DNA from: Hydnum rufescens UP504
Taxonomy: Eukaryota > Basidiomycota > Agaricomycetes > Cantharellales > Hydnaceae
Length of the DNA: 64,000 nt
Direction: 5' to 3'
Assembly (NCBI GenBank): GCA_014904985.1
Contig: MU128925.1
Coordinates: forward strand, 337,988 to 401,987
In this document: positions 10,785-22,105 of the stretch, one piece after another
How the letters are laid out: every line of letters starts with the position of its first letter
How positions within the stretch are numbered: the first letter of the stretch is position 1
The notes under the pieces: model-generated
The model's database searches: none
Seen by the model: only the letters and a program-made list of their open reading frames with translations
Told to the model about the DNA's origin: nothing
Position numbers and translations under genes: made by a program

Positions 10785-11446
10785 GTTCAAAATTCAACAC
10801 CAGCAATTGCCAATACTCAAGAAGTGCCCAAGCGCTGGCGCTGCAAGCACAGTACACAATAGTACCAAGCATGTATATTCTAAATAAATACTATATAATA
10901 AAAAATTGTCCAGGAAAACCTGAAGAAGAGGATGGTAATGAGTCAGAGGTCAATAAGGCATGAGATCCTTAATTACAGAGTGGATTGGGCCACTTCTATG
11001 CATCAGAATTGGCCCAAATTTGAATATAGTAGTGTTATATATACGCTCTACATGGGCGATTAATTATCTCGGATGATTTTTGCATTTTCAATTTTTCATG
11101 CCTTCAATTCCCTATTTAGGGAATTGAAGGTGTGAAAAATTGAAAATGCGAAAATCGTCCGAAATAATTAATCGCCCATGTGGAGCATATATATAACACT
11201 ACTATATTCAAATTTGGGCCAATTCTGATGCGTAGAAGTGGCCCAATCCACTCTGTAATTAGTGATCTCATGCCTTATTGACCTCTGACTCATTACCATC
11301 CTCTTCTTCAGGTTTTCCTGGACAATTTTTTATTATATAGTATTTATTTAGAATATACATGCTTGGTACTATTGTGTACTGTGCTTGCAGCACCAGCGCT
11401 TGGGCACTTCTTGAGTATCAGCAATTGCTGGTGTTGAATCTGCATC
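10785..11446. repeat. 660-bp near-perfect palindrome
   Basis: Left and right halves are reverse complements around CCCTATTTAGGG at 11,110-11,121. Both arms contain AATTGGCCCAAATTTGAATA, CTGAAGAAGAGGATGGTAAT and ATTCAACACCAGCAATTG. The few mismatches I see are nearly all C/T or G/A transitions, for example at 10,834, 11,033 and 11,072. The palindrome joins array C (minus) to array D (plus) head to head. I see no coding capacity. Confidence 0.95.
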
Positions 11447-11500
11447 TTGCTTCCTATCTCCGCAACCACAACAAGCAACCACCCGAAAAGGCAACTGCAC

Positions 11501-12618
11501 GACCACGCACCCACTGCTGCGGGTGTGTGGTCACAAGGTGAGTATTTTTTTTAGTAGATACAATGGCGCAAAAAGAGCAGCGAAAGCTGCTCTTTTTGTG
11601 CTGCTTTGAAATTTTATACTAACGCATCTTTTATTATTCTAGATTGAAGCCTGGTCCAAAGCACGGCGAAAACCCACGAAGTGACGAGGGCGCAAACGAC
11701 AACGCGCCAAATGGCAACACGCCAAACGACGCAACACACGGCAATGCACCAAATGATGTGACATATGGCAACATGCCAAATGAGGATGCAACATACAGCA
11801 ACGTGCCAAATGAGGGCCCACGAACCACACACCCGCCATGGCGGGTGTGTGGTCCTATATAAGGTGAGTCCCACCCCCCCCAGTAGCTACAGCCGCGCAA
11901 AAAGAGCAGTGAAAGCTGGTCTTTTTGTGCTGCTTTGGAATATTTTACTAATCTCTTTATTTATTTTAGATTGAGGCCTCATCCAATGATGAGAGCCCAA
12001 ACAGCAACGCGATGCACAGAAATGTGACATGGCAACACACCATGGCAATGCAACATACACCAACACGACATATGCCAACACAACACATGCCAATGCACCA
12101 CACCAATGCACCAAATGCCAATGCGCCAATGACACAACATATGGCACCGCACCAAATGAGGGCATGACCAGGCCAAATAACACCCCAGGAATCACACACC
12201 CGCAATGGCGGGTGTGTGGTTCTATACCAGGTGAGTTCCCGCCCCCCCCCCAGTACCTACAGCCATGCAAAAAGAGCAGCGAAAGCTGCTCTTTTTGTGT
12301 GGTCCTTATTTCTTAACTAATTTAAAAATAATATTTTGTAGGTTTCAACTCCCCTCATGAACAAATACCAACAAAGAACCCCCTAACCCTGCCTATTGAT
12401 GCCTGAACGATGGGGGGGCCGTACGAACCGCCATGCGTACGAGCCGGTGTATGTACACACCAACATACACGGCCCCAGTACCCTACACCTGCGGGTGTGG
12501 GGTACAAGGTATGTTTTATATTTCATTTCTTAGTCTTGTGGTGCAAAAAGAGCTGCATAAGCTGCTCTTTTTGCGCTGCATTACTGTTGTACTAATATTT
12601 CATTATTTATTTCTGTAG
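11501..12618 (+). repeat. Array D: four intron-like hairpin modules, plus strand
   Basis: Bodies at 11538-11642, 11864-11969, 12231-12341 and 12509-12618. Donors are GTGAGT three times and GTATGT once; acceptors are TAG each time. Exonic palindromes at 11501-11532, 11824-11853, 12190-12221 and 12478-12504. Internal hairpins at about 11567-11600, 11895-11930, 12267-12299 and 12543-12574. The exon between the first two bodies is open from its first base to a TAA two bases before the next donor. It encodes NDNAPNGN-type repeats and the TTHPPWRVCG peptide of the palindrome. That frame does not continue across the splice, so I leave it as a repeat. Confidence 0.85.
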
Positions 12619-12854
12619 ATCCTGAACCAGAACCCCCACAAGCCCCCAAGCAGAAACCCACCGAACAAGATGCTGCGAATGATAACCGCAAATGAAGCCC
12701 CACAAATGAAGACTGACCCTCTCAAGGGAGTGCCCAAAAGGAACCAGCCCCCGACCACACTCACTGCAGAGGGTACAGTGGGTAAATGCGGGCACATGAC
12801 CATGATCTGCATAAACCATGCCCCCCTGTGGTGGCAGACCCCGGGGGGGATAAT

Positions 12855-12940
12855 AGGTATATAGTATAATATGTATATAATTATAGTAGTAATAATAATA
12901 ATCATAATAAACCAACAAATAATAATAAATAAGTATATAA
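12855..12940. repeat. AT-rich simple sequence
   Basis: TATA and AATAATAAT tracts follow a short C/G run at 12,822-12,849. No gene seen. Confidence 0.7.
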
Positions 12941-12954
12941 TCTAGCACAGCCAT

Positions 12955-13150
12955 GGATTGGCTGACAGATGGCCAAAAACTGAATTGAAATTGCCTGATT
13001 TCAGCTGTAAGGTCTGGGGGACCTATTAGGTACCATTTTCTGCCCCGAAAGTGGTACCTAAATTAGGTCCCCCATATGACTGACCAGCCTGACCTAGGTC
13101 AGGTTCAGGTTTAAACCCAGGTTCCATCAGTTTAAACCTGAACCATGGCA
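12955..13150 (+). repeat. Third copy of the TAGGTACC hairpin region
   Basis: ACCTATTAGGTACCATT, TCTGCCCC and GTGGTACCTAAATTAGGT (13,018-13,067) repeat the hairpins at 2,427-2,483 and 7,971-8,025. AGGTTCAGGTTTAAACC follows, a motif also found at 7,840-7,857. Array D is thus followed by the same inner end as the other arrays, as expected if it starts another unit of the same family. Confidence 0.75.
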
Positions 13151-13497
13151 TCCATAAATACAAAGGAAAAACTATTAAAAACATGGATATTATAGACCCC
13201 TACCCAACTTCTATCACCAAATTCAAAGCATAAACTTGCAGGAAATCTCACTTTGGTTCAAAGGATGGACATGGTGGTTCTACATGAGGAGGCACGATCA
13301 GATCTCAATCGTATAACTGTGGAAAAAGGCAAACAACATTGCAAGGGGCTGCAATTAAAAGTGTTCACCATCTGTGGAAGATAAAAACATCCAGTATCAG
13401 AAAACGCGAAATCACACCACTCCCAGCCTTTGGATGATCACATGACCAATTACGAAATTAATTACGGCTATGTGTGGAAATCGAATTCATTCTATAA
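13150..13497. other. No gene seen
   Basis: AT-rich sequence without a convincing reading frame or a repeat I recognise, lying between the third hairpin copy and the dispersed element. Confidence 0.6.
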
Positions 13498-14996
13498 CTC
13501 TGTCAGTTTTGATCAGAGAGGTACGCCCATATAACACTTAGAAAGCTACGATTCACACCTTTCGAACGGTACCAAACACAAGTCAAATGGACCAAAACTG
13601 CACTCTCCAGGCCAATTTTACTATCAAAATCCGGAATTTCCAGTAAAAAACGAATTTCTCTATCAGTTCACATCCAATCCCTTCAGAACAACCACGCCTA
13701 GAAATATATAAAAAATCCACATCTAATGGTACTGAGTACGTGAAGAACAGATCAAAACTGAACTCTACAGAACGATATTACTATCAGAATCAACACCCAT
13801 CAGTAAAAAACGAATTTCTCTGTCAGTTTACACCGGATCTGCTCAGAACCACTGCGCCCAGAAAGCTGTTAAAAATACGCATCTAATGATATCAAGAATG
13901 TCTATTACGGATGCAAACTGCTGTTTCTGCATCAAATCCCATCCCATGCACTTGTCCCCATTATCAACCAGCAACAAAACACCTTAACCATTGGACTATG
14001 CTCAAATTAATCTCCAAAACCTGGAGATATCCTTTCATTTCACCTCCAGAATGCTCCACATGGTCAGTGACCTCATGCTCCAAGCATTCCACATGCTCAG
14101 CAAATTGGTGACATCACCCCTCCTCATGATTCCTTTTGTTCTCTTTATGAATGACATCACTATGACATCACCTCCTCATGATTTCTTTTGTTCTCCTTAT
14201 GCATGACTCAGCTATGACTGCATTATGACATCATCTTGTTATTTTTCTTTTGTTCTCACCTATGACTCACATATGACTCACCCATGAGGGAGTCATATTT
14301 CTTAAACACAGCCACCTTCAGAAAGGTATAAAAGCTGGTAGATTTCCTGTATCCCCACACAATCATCTCCTCTCTGGAAATCATCACTGTCAACCACTGT
14401 CAACTTTTCTGCTTGCCTCTAAAGAACAGTCTATCTATAAGCCATCTGGAGCTAAGTCATCTTCAAGGTTGTTGAGACAAAGCCACTGGTAGCCCTCTAT
14501 GTGAATCACTAAAGCCAAGGATAGTTGCAGGACCTAAGGTTAGAGTTGCTGGACATCCAAGGAAAAGTAAGCATAATGAAATACAAATCAGGTTTTGAAG
14601 AAAGAAGGAAGAAAGACACTAACAAAACTAACCAAGCACTGACCAGTCTGTAGCCCACAGATATCCGCATTTTGACCAGGAGAATGTAAACAAGAATACA
14701 CAAATATCAGTAAACAGACCAACACAACATGAACAATGTGTAAGCCTTTCCACAAGCATCCCAGATGATGTATAAGCCTTTCTACAAGCATCCCAAACAA
14801 TATATCATTGACTACAGCTAGTCCATATCCCTTCCTATTCTCCACTGAACACCATACACATCTTGCAGAGTGTGATCAACCATTGAAGCGAACCAACCCA
14901 ATGAATAACAACAGAAATACAGTCTCCCATTTACACACTGGCTGAACCAGATTTTAATTTGACAGTCATCAGAGCTCCCAACCCTTCTTCTATACC
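13498..14996 (+). mobile_element. Dispersed element, copy 1
   Basis: Matches 49,764-50,900 in inverted orientation over most of its length. It begins with tandem subrepeats of about 120-150 bp carrying CAGTTTTGATCAGAG, CGAATTTCTCT and AGAAAGCT blocks (to about 13,900). A promoter-like part follows (14,150-14,335), then a conserved transcribed-looking part with GTTGCTGGACATCCAAGG (14,546-14,563). Homology ends near GACAGTCATCAGAGCTCCCA (14,962-14,981). Copy 1 has about one more subrepeat than copy 2. The order of tandem repeats, activator-like sites, TATA box and leader is like an LTR or a non-autonomous element with its own promoter. I see no coding domains and cannot assign a class. Confidence 0.75.
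14152..14333 (+). promoter_or_regulatory. TGACTCA/TGACATCA cluster and TATA box
   Basis: TGACTCA occurs at 14,204-14,210, 14,263-14,269 and 14,274-14,280. TGACATCA-like sites lie at about 14,152, 14,163 and 14,226, and TATAAAA at 14,327-14,333. TGACTCA is the core bound by Gcn4/AP-1 bZIP proteins. The same cluster and TATA box are kept in the inverted copy at 50,331-50,438, which argues for function in the element. Confidence 0.6.
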
Positions 14997-16500
14997 ACTG
15001 CCACCTCTTCCTCATTGCACACCACTTCCGTGGCAAAATGCACCTCATCCAGATGCACACCAAAGCACACATTGTTTCTCTTTGTGTGTACAGGCATTGT
15101 TTCTCTTCATCTATATAATGTCATGCAGGCCTTGTGACTTGGTAACCAATCAATTACGGTTCCTGCATTGCAGGCAAGCATTCCAGTCCTCCTTTAACTC
15201 CATGTATATACACTTACCTTAAACCAATCGATTATGGTTCCCATGTTGCAGGCTTTCCGTTTCTACATCTTGAGCCCCCAATGAAGTAGGGCTGCAGTTC
15301 CTGTCATAATGAAGCACCCACATTTCTGTTCTTATGTTCTGTTACCTGTTCCTGCTCATCCCATTTCCTTTTCAGTCTGCTTATGTAAGTAGTGTGCATC
15401 ACAGAATCCCAAGTCATCTTTTTGCCTGGAACTCAATGCCCTTGCACAAACACTGAAACATTGTTCTCCACATTATAAATGATACAACCATGAAGTACTA
15501 GTGAGGACCCCGTCTGTCATAGCTGGCCATTTGCTGATAGGGTTTTTGAAACCTGCATCTTTTGACCCTCAGGTGAATCCCCCAGGGTGGAATTTGGCCC
15601 ATGGCCTGAACCCCTCACTTCCAGGGGGAACCCTAATTAGAAATAAATATATTAATATTGTATTTATAATTTTATTATATATTACATTTGGAATGTAGTG
15701 TGGTGAAAACCCATGCTACCCGGGATTGATGATCCCATGGCATAGCCACCAGATTTGTTGTGAAGTAAAGAACCTTGTGCAAAGATCAAAGATGCGGAGT
15801 ACAAACCAGTGGGTGAACTATGTGTAGTATCTACACTATATATAATACAAGGGGTTGGCCCTAGAGCGGCCAGAAGAGCGGGGAGGGGTAGAGGCCGCAG
15901 CCACACATGGCACGTGACACTAATACGCCGTAGCCGATAACCGCCTACTCCAACAGTTTGGACAGGGGGGGAGGTTCAAAATTTCCCCAGACTCAGATGC
16001 AGTCACTGATTAAGTGGCCCATTTTTTTCCAAAGTAAAAATGGGCTTGACTTAATAAACAACTGGCAAACTTCATATTGTGGCTTGTTTGCCTTGAGCAC
16101 ATCATAATGAGGGATTCTATCCTTTCTTGGCTCACCCAGACCCAGATGTGGCATGTTTTGGTGTCAGCAAAGCTTGGAAGTGATGGATCCCTATAGAGTA
16201 TTGTTTTCCAACCTAAGGATTAATCCCTCCCTTTGTTCCAGCTGCAGTGAACTGCTTACTGGGGATCACAATATCTTCTCAACAAGATTCATCAACAGAT
16301 AGGGAATGTGATCAGAAACATTATTTTCAGATTTCTCCTTTGGTGGTTCTATTTGATTGTGATGTGAATGTCTCGTTCAGCTTTCTGGTTCCTGACATTG
16401 CTTTCGAGGCCCCCATCAAGGAGTCCAGCTCCCAGTACCTTGATGGAGCACAATGCAATCAGCTCTCATTGGCATTAGCTGAAAACAAAGAACCGACAAC
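14997..16500. other. Repeat-rich stretch without a recognised gene
   Basis: Mostly low-CpG sequence with short AT-rich tracts (15,640-15,690). A 94-codon frame at 16,247-16,531 (plus) has no domain I recognise. Nothing here supports a gene call. Confidence 0.5.
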
Positions 16501-16544
16501 AAAGGTTAGTAGCAGCCATGCAGGAGTCTAGCAATTCGTCAATG

Positions 16545-16960
16545 CGCGGAGCAGATCCTCTCGCTTTCCTGATCTGGTGTTGCGGTCGGTAGACCCACCC
16601 AGACGTCCTTGCCCATGCCCCCCATCCCTCGGCTGCCGTGTCCGCCATGGTCGAACGCATGCGAGGAAGTGGGGGGAACCTCCACGAAGTGCGGACCCGT
16701 CCTTCGATGTTGACGGTAACAGTAGTATTCGAGAGATATCCAGAATGTTTTCTCCACTCGACCCAGAATTGATAAACCGAGGGGACGTCGGATGTTCGAC
16801 AGACATTTCTTTTCAGCTCGTGGGCGACGAAAGGGGAGACGCTACAGTGATGCACCAGCAATACAATCTGCCTTAAGTTGTCCCCCGAGAAGATGAAGTT
16901 GCTGAGGTATCTGCTTCGGATGGGACCGGTAATGCCGGGAGGACCGAGTTGATTACGATT
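16545..16960 (-). other. Uncharacterised open stretch
   Basis: A minus-strand frame stays open with a balanced composition (for example VAHELKRNVCRTSDVP and FWVEWRKHSGYLSNTT). I recognise no family, start or splice pattern. It may be a fragment of a decayed gene at the repeat border. Confidence 0.25.
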
Positions 16961-17455
16961 GCCTCGGGATCAGGATCCCTTGGTGGCGTGATCGTGTTTT
17001 CACCTCACTGAGGCTTCGGTACTAATCGGATCGATGCCAATTCCTGGCGATGCCATACCATTAGATCATCAGGATTGTCAGATTTTTCGATAGCGTTGAG
17101 AGCACATCCGACTTGTTCATCGATGGTAGGTGGAGTCTTTCATACCCTTGATATGCAGAATCTGGGAATCGGAGCTCAAGGCATTGATTTTTCAAGCTCA
17201 AGCCCATCCGCCGTTTATCCACGGATTATGATCAGCACAAACACCGGCACAAGGAAGAACTCGCCGTATACGAAAAGGACATGTGAATTGAAAGACGTAC
17301 AAAACTCGATACATGTACATTTGTGGATCGTGAACCAGAGACTGTACACCAAAGCACCTTCATAGTCATCCGCCCAGAACAGGCATCATCATCAGAACCA
17401 TTGAGGGAGAAAGCGAGGAGGCGCGCGGCAGTCGTGCGAAACATCAAATACTCGA

Positions 17456-18165
17456 TCAGAAGCCCCCTCCGAAATCGTCGCCTGGAATTCGGAAAGAGGA
17501 TCCGTAAGCCAAAAATTCACTATTGCAGAGAAAGCACACTGGCCATTGTCAAATCCTTGATCATACCCTTGATCGTATCCTTGATCATACATGGCGTCGT
17601 CCCTATTGTCTATGGCATTCTCGAGTAGCATTCCTCCAATCAATCCCCCCCCGGCTCCAAGAGCTAGCGCTCCGGCTGTACCGAGACCGCCTTGTTTCTG
17701 AGGAGCCTGTTGAAATTGTTGAGGAGGATATTGCTGGGGGTAGTGGGCTTGTGGGTAAGCCTGCTGCGGATAATAGCCCTGGCCCTGGTTTTGCGGATAA
17801 CCACCTCCCTGTGGAGGGTAAGCTGGATAGCCTCGGTTGTAGGAGCCCGGAGGGGGATTCCCTCCATGGCCCGACCATCCTTGCTGAGGGGGGGCACCGT
17901 GACCGCCACCGTGACCACCTAGATATATAGACAAGTCAAATTGGGTTTGAATTGCGTGCATTGCCTCCACGCACCCCCCCAGTGTTCCTGAGGATAATGG
18001 CCTTGGCCACCGTGCGAGCCAGTGGGATAATTTGAACCATGGCTTGAGTGGCGATGCGGGGACCTCGAGCGAGATCTTGAGCGAGATCTGGAACGCGGCC
18101 TCGAATGGGACCCAGGCGAGGAAGAGGGAGGCGTCGCCAAACTTGCGGGGTGGTGCCAGGAACTG
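17456..18165 (-). CDS. Glycine/proline/tyrosine-rich protein
   Basis: The N-terminal exon has a run of Arg-Ser dipeptides (SRPRSRSRSRSRSRSPHR, about 18,110-18,050). After an intron at 17,919-17,974 comes a GHGGGHG and PQQ/YPPQ-rich part. A small-residue segment LGTAGALALGAGGGLIGGML (17,690-17,631) follows, then repeated DQGYDQGFDNG. The small-residue stretch is like the glycine-zipper segments that end many fungal GYP-rich proteins. A plausible end, DDFGGGF then stop at 17,456, needs a GC donor near 17,545; a GT donor three to four bases away would give another frame. No ATG is visible in the first exon, so a further 5' exon is likely. The function is unknown. Confidence 0.6.
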
Positions 18166-19359
18166 CGAGGTGGTGATGCCCTAGTGTCGACGTAAAACCT
18201 GAAGCACCAATATGAGCGCTAAGATGGGCTCCACCAGGACAGCAGTCAAATAAATGCGCACCAGGCTCTGTGGCTAAGGGAGAAGAGAAGGCGTTAGGGA
18301 TTTGGAAGCGTTTTCGCAGGGAGTCACAAACTTGGAGTCAAACTGTTCTATCCAACCTTTGAAATGAGATGTCGATAAGTTGCTCAGCATCGATCGATGA
18401 GGAATCGAGGAGATTCAAGGGCAAGGGAGGAAAAAGGCGTACCAGGGGGTAGGGGACGTGCGTCGGGATTCCTGTCTGGCATCTCTTAGACCTGTTGAGC
18501 CGAGGCGCAGTAGAGGGAGCAATCGACTTATATTCAGCAGAGCCGGAAATCGCCGAGGGCTGTACGACACTGCTACCCAATGGAGGAGGGGGGTCTAGGG
18601 ATGGGGAAAAATAGAAAAAAATGGATACCATGTCCAACAGGCGTACAAGGCCCCGAGAGCGATTCTACCGATCTATCCCAGTTCTACCCCGTAGTAAGTT
18701 ACCAGTATACAATGGCCCAGGCCCGGCCGCCGATACTTTCCGTTCCGATTCATGGTCCGGCGACCCAGGAATGAATTACGGCAACCGCCGGTTTGCAAAT
18801 TCAATGGCAATCAATATGTCATCTGCCACACCTCTAGGATGGATACATGTGCTCCATATATGCATGCCAGTACTAGTGCTGGGTGATATATACATGCAAA
18901 CCTACGCATCGTTAATTCCGAGAGCGTACATTGGGAATGATCTGGCTTCGTTCCAGCCCCGACGGGCCCGACCACTCCCCGACCCGGCTGTGATTTGGCC
19001 GGAAGCAGGCCATCCACAACTGGGTATGTTTTCTCCTGGCTTCAAATATGGTGATACTATGCCCTTGGTTCTTTTCAGGTGATTTTAGCCTTCTATTGGG
19101 GCGATGCTTGCGGGACACCAATCTGAAAATGGATAATCTAAGGGAATAGCATGCGGGTGAGTCAGGTATCATCTTGTTTCTCTGAATTTTGGTTCTACTG
19201 TATAGGGTTCCCATAAGAGCTATAATCGCCGAAGTCGGAGTGGTTTGTCCAAAAAAAACCGAATATACGAGGAGCTGGACCGAATACCTCTAACGATTGT
19301 AGTCCAGGAAGGCAAATAAGGTATATTTTTAATTCTATTGTTTGCCTGGTGTCTTCGTA
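18166..19359. other. No confident gene
   Basis: Frames exist on both strands (for example 18,621-19,082 plus), but none shows a family signature or a consistent splice pattern. It may hold the 5' exon of the glycine-rich gene. Confidence 0.4.
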
Positions 19360-21652
19360 TTACATAGAGCGAGGACTTTTTTCCCTAAGGATATCCATCG
19401 TTGCATCATTCAAGTATGTAGAGGTAGGGATAAACTTCCACACGTTCACTTGATGCGGTCCCACCTTGACATCCTTTAACGAACCTTGATGAACGCCAAT
19501 ATCCAAGCCCCACACTGTCGAGCCTTCGCCATCGGTAGAGTGTGCATCTGCCTCGGATTTCTGCCATAGGTCGTAGACTCGGTAACTGGCTTTTTGGTTA
19601 GCAACACCCTATTATATCATTTCCACAATCCCTGGTTTAAGTGGGGGCGATCAAATGGAGAAAGTGTATATAAGACGCACCTGGTCAACAAAGACATCCG
19701 AGAAAAGAACATCCATAGTCACAGCCTCGTTACCGGTATTCAAAAGAGCTACGACAGTGGCCCATCCACTCAAGTAACCTGACCAGAGCTGGATACTTGG
19801 TGTCCCAGCGATGGTGGAATAGGTAGACTCGGCACCAGGAAGCGGACGGCGCCAGACGCGGTTGGCGGGACTTCCGTTAGAGTCTTGGCTGATGGCAATA
19901 ATTGCGTCGTTTGTAATGATCGAGAAAGTCTGCTCTGTCTATCTTGACAATAATTCAGTTGGATGAGATGCGAGGAAAGACGCAGTGCCTTGCCATGTGC
20001 TCGACATCGTTACCCAAGATCAGAGGGCTCTTGAGGATTGCCCACATGGAAAAGTGCGTGACTTTGTTAATATGACTCCTCATCAGCGGTTCGGTGATTC
20101 GACATCGTAAATTGCAACTAGAAGCCATACCGTATTCATCATAAGACATCCCACCGTTCCCAACCTGCATTGTAGAAATTATTATCTGCATTGCTGTTCG
20201 CCGTATACACGTAGAATAATCTCTCACCTCGAGCATGTCTAAATCATTCCATTTCCCAGTCCCGGCCTTTTGCCCCAAGGGCGAGGCATAATCAATTATG
20301 CGAGCCACGGAGCAGTCTATATTTCGCAGAGTAATCCATGATGAGCTTCGATATGTGGGTCGAAACAACGATGGACTGAACGCACGGTAACCAGGAAGCT
20401 TGCAATCCAACATATTATCGCACGGACAGCGATCATCCATCCTGTTAAAATCCTACCGCCCCCGCTATATCAGAGATGACCCAGAGAAAATAACCACTGA
20501 CAAACATACGTCATGAATGTCTCCAGATATACGCCAAGAGTTGGCAATAGTCTGGTGAGGCACGATTCAGACCACACGGTGCAATAGAAGTCGAACAATA
20601 GTGAGCGCACCGTGGCCCAGTTCCAAGGCCCATCATCACCCCAATTGCACATACTAGCCGAGGTGAGAAAATCGTTACCAAAGGACTATGTACAGTATGT
20701 TCACAGCGCACCTATACAGGATGGGACGGCCCGTCGCAAGTAGCGCGTCAGACATATTCTTATACCTAGACAAACACTGAATATCAAGGTCAACAGGAAG
20801 ATATGCAGACATACCGATTGTAGGAAATCAATGGATTCCAGATTGTCCCTCATTATAACAATTGTCATACTCTAGACGGGTGAAGACTATGAGAAAAGGG
20901 GGAGTTGAATACAATATGAGAACATACTGAGATAGTCGATACCCCATGATGCGTACGTCTGAGCGTCGATGGTTTCGTAGCCTAACGATCCGAAACGGCC
21001 ACCACAGGTCATACTGTGGAGCTACAACGAATTAGATATATAGTTGCTAGGTAAGATAAGTAACGACTCACGTTCCAGCATCGCTGTATATTCCGATCTA
21101 GGCCAAAGGGAGAACTTAGCAAACATTTGACAATAGAAGGAGAGGCATGCCTTGAGGCCCAGTGCATGGACTTGATCTGCCAAACTCTTGATACCATTGG
21201 GAAATTTAACAGCATCAGCTTGGGGAGCACCAGTGATTGGATCACGAGTGGATGCATGCCAACAGTCATCCATAATAACGTCTAGAGCCACATGGTTCTG
21301 TTACTGGATACCCAGGGCGGGGTATTCTACGTACATTGATACCCATAATTCTTGAGTCCGAGGATACGATCTTTCGGGCAGCTCCGAGAATAGTGCTCTC
21401 AGAGATGGAACAACCAAAGTAATTCCAGGTGTTCTATAGAAGAGATGAGACGCTGATCATATGTAGGTGAGTGGGCAACACAGACCCATCCCATTTGAGG
21501 GGTCCGCGCCTGGTCAAACGGTCAACAATTACGCGAACAGTGAGTGATCAATGCGAACAAAAAATAAACTTGCGAGAACATACAAGGCCATTGTCAAGTG
21601 CCGAGACGAACCCGGCAGTGAGTACGACGACTGTTAACCCTCGGATAAACAT
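19360..21652 (-). CDS. Alpha-galactosidase, GH27, secreted
   Basis: Hydrolyses terminal alpha-linked galactose from plant oligo- and polysaccharides outside the cell. The start at 21,652 gives a signal peptide ([18 protein letters not shown]) followed by LDNGL. Family blocks then appear in order: [44 protein letters not shown] (nucleophile Asp), [24 protein letters not shown] (acid/base region), [51 protein letters not shown], and a C-terminal beta domain ending REKSPRSM at 19,360. About ten introns are needed. One before IGIYSDAGT is GC-AG (AAG|GCATGC...CCTAG). Two single-base deletions break the frame: in VSSGLKNYGY near 21,360 and in SGIPLISYNR near 20,850. It is a real family member, possibly miscalled at those bases and otherwise a young pseudogene. 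Confidence 0.85.
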
Positions 21653-21659
21653 CTTTTTC

Positions 21660-22105
21660 CAAGGGACCTGCACTGCCGTGAGGTCTTATGGCGGACCGAC
21701 GGATCGGAGCCACCCGGTCCACTCCCTCTCAAAATAAAAATAAAATACAAAAAACACATTTGATTGTGCTGTGGGCGGATTAGACTGCTCGAGGTCTGCA
21801 TTCGTAGGGTTTTTCAATGATTGAAGGAAGGACTTCGTGATCCCTCGTTCCTAGGATCGTACATTTGGGACCTGGACCATGCACCAGCAGGAGTCTCGAA
21901 AACCACTTCACCCCTTCTTCCTTGGCATGCGCGTCTCCAAGGTAGTTACAGTATAGCTTTTGGTGTACCTGGCTTGGACTTGAGTACTGTATATACTATT
22001 TTGGGAGTATCCAATATCACGTAGGTTATTACAGACAATCAAATCTTTTCTGGACATGCCAGATCTTGGCTTCCACATTGGCCTTGTTTGCTTCCCGCTC
22101 ATGAA
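21660..22105. promoter_or_regulatory. Spacer between the GH27 and RAD16 genes
   Basis: About 450 bases between the stop of RAD16 and the start of the alpha-galactosidase, both on the minus strand. It should hold the galactosidase promoter and the RAD16 3' end. I see no clear motif. Confidence 0.4.

Noticed and set aside
10785..11446. Palindrome as pure assembly artefact
   Set aside because: Arms differ at several positions, so it is not a simple mirrored read; still, a spanning read is needed to be certain.
11644..11862. Repeat-protein gene in array D (NAPNGN... TTHPPWRVCG)
   Set aside because: No ATG, a stop be­fore the donor in that frame, and neighbouring spacers are not open in a compatible frame.
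131..12618. Regularly spaced palindromes resembling a CRISPR array
   Set aside because: The surrounding genes are eukaryotic with introns, spacers are themselves repeated and of unequal length, and splice signals sit at fixed places in each unit.
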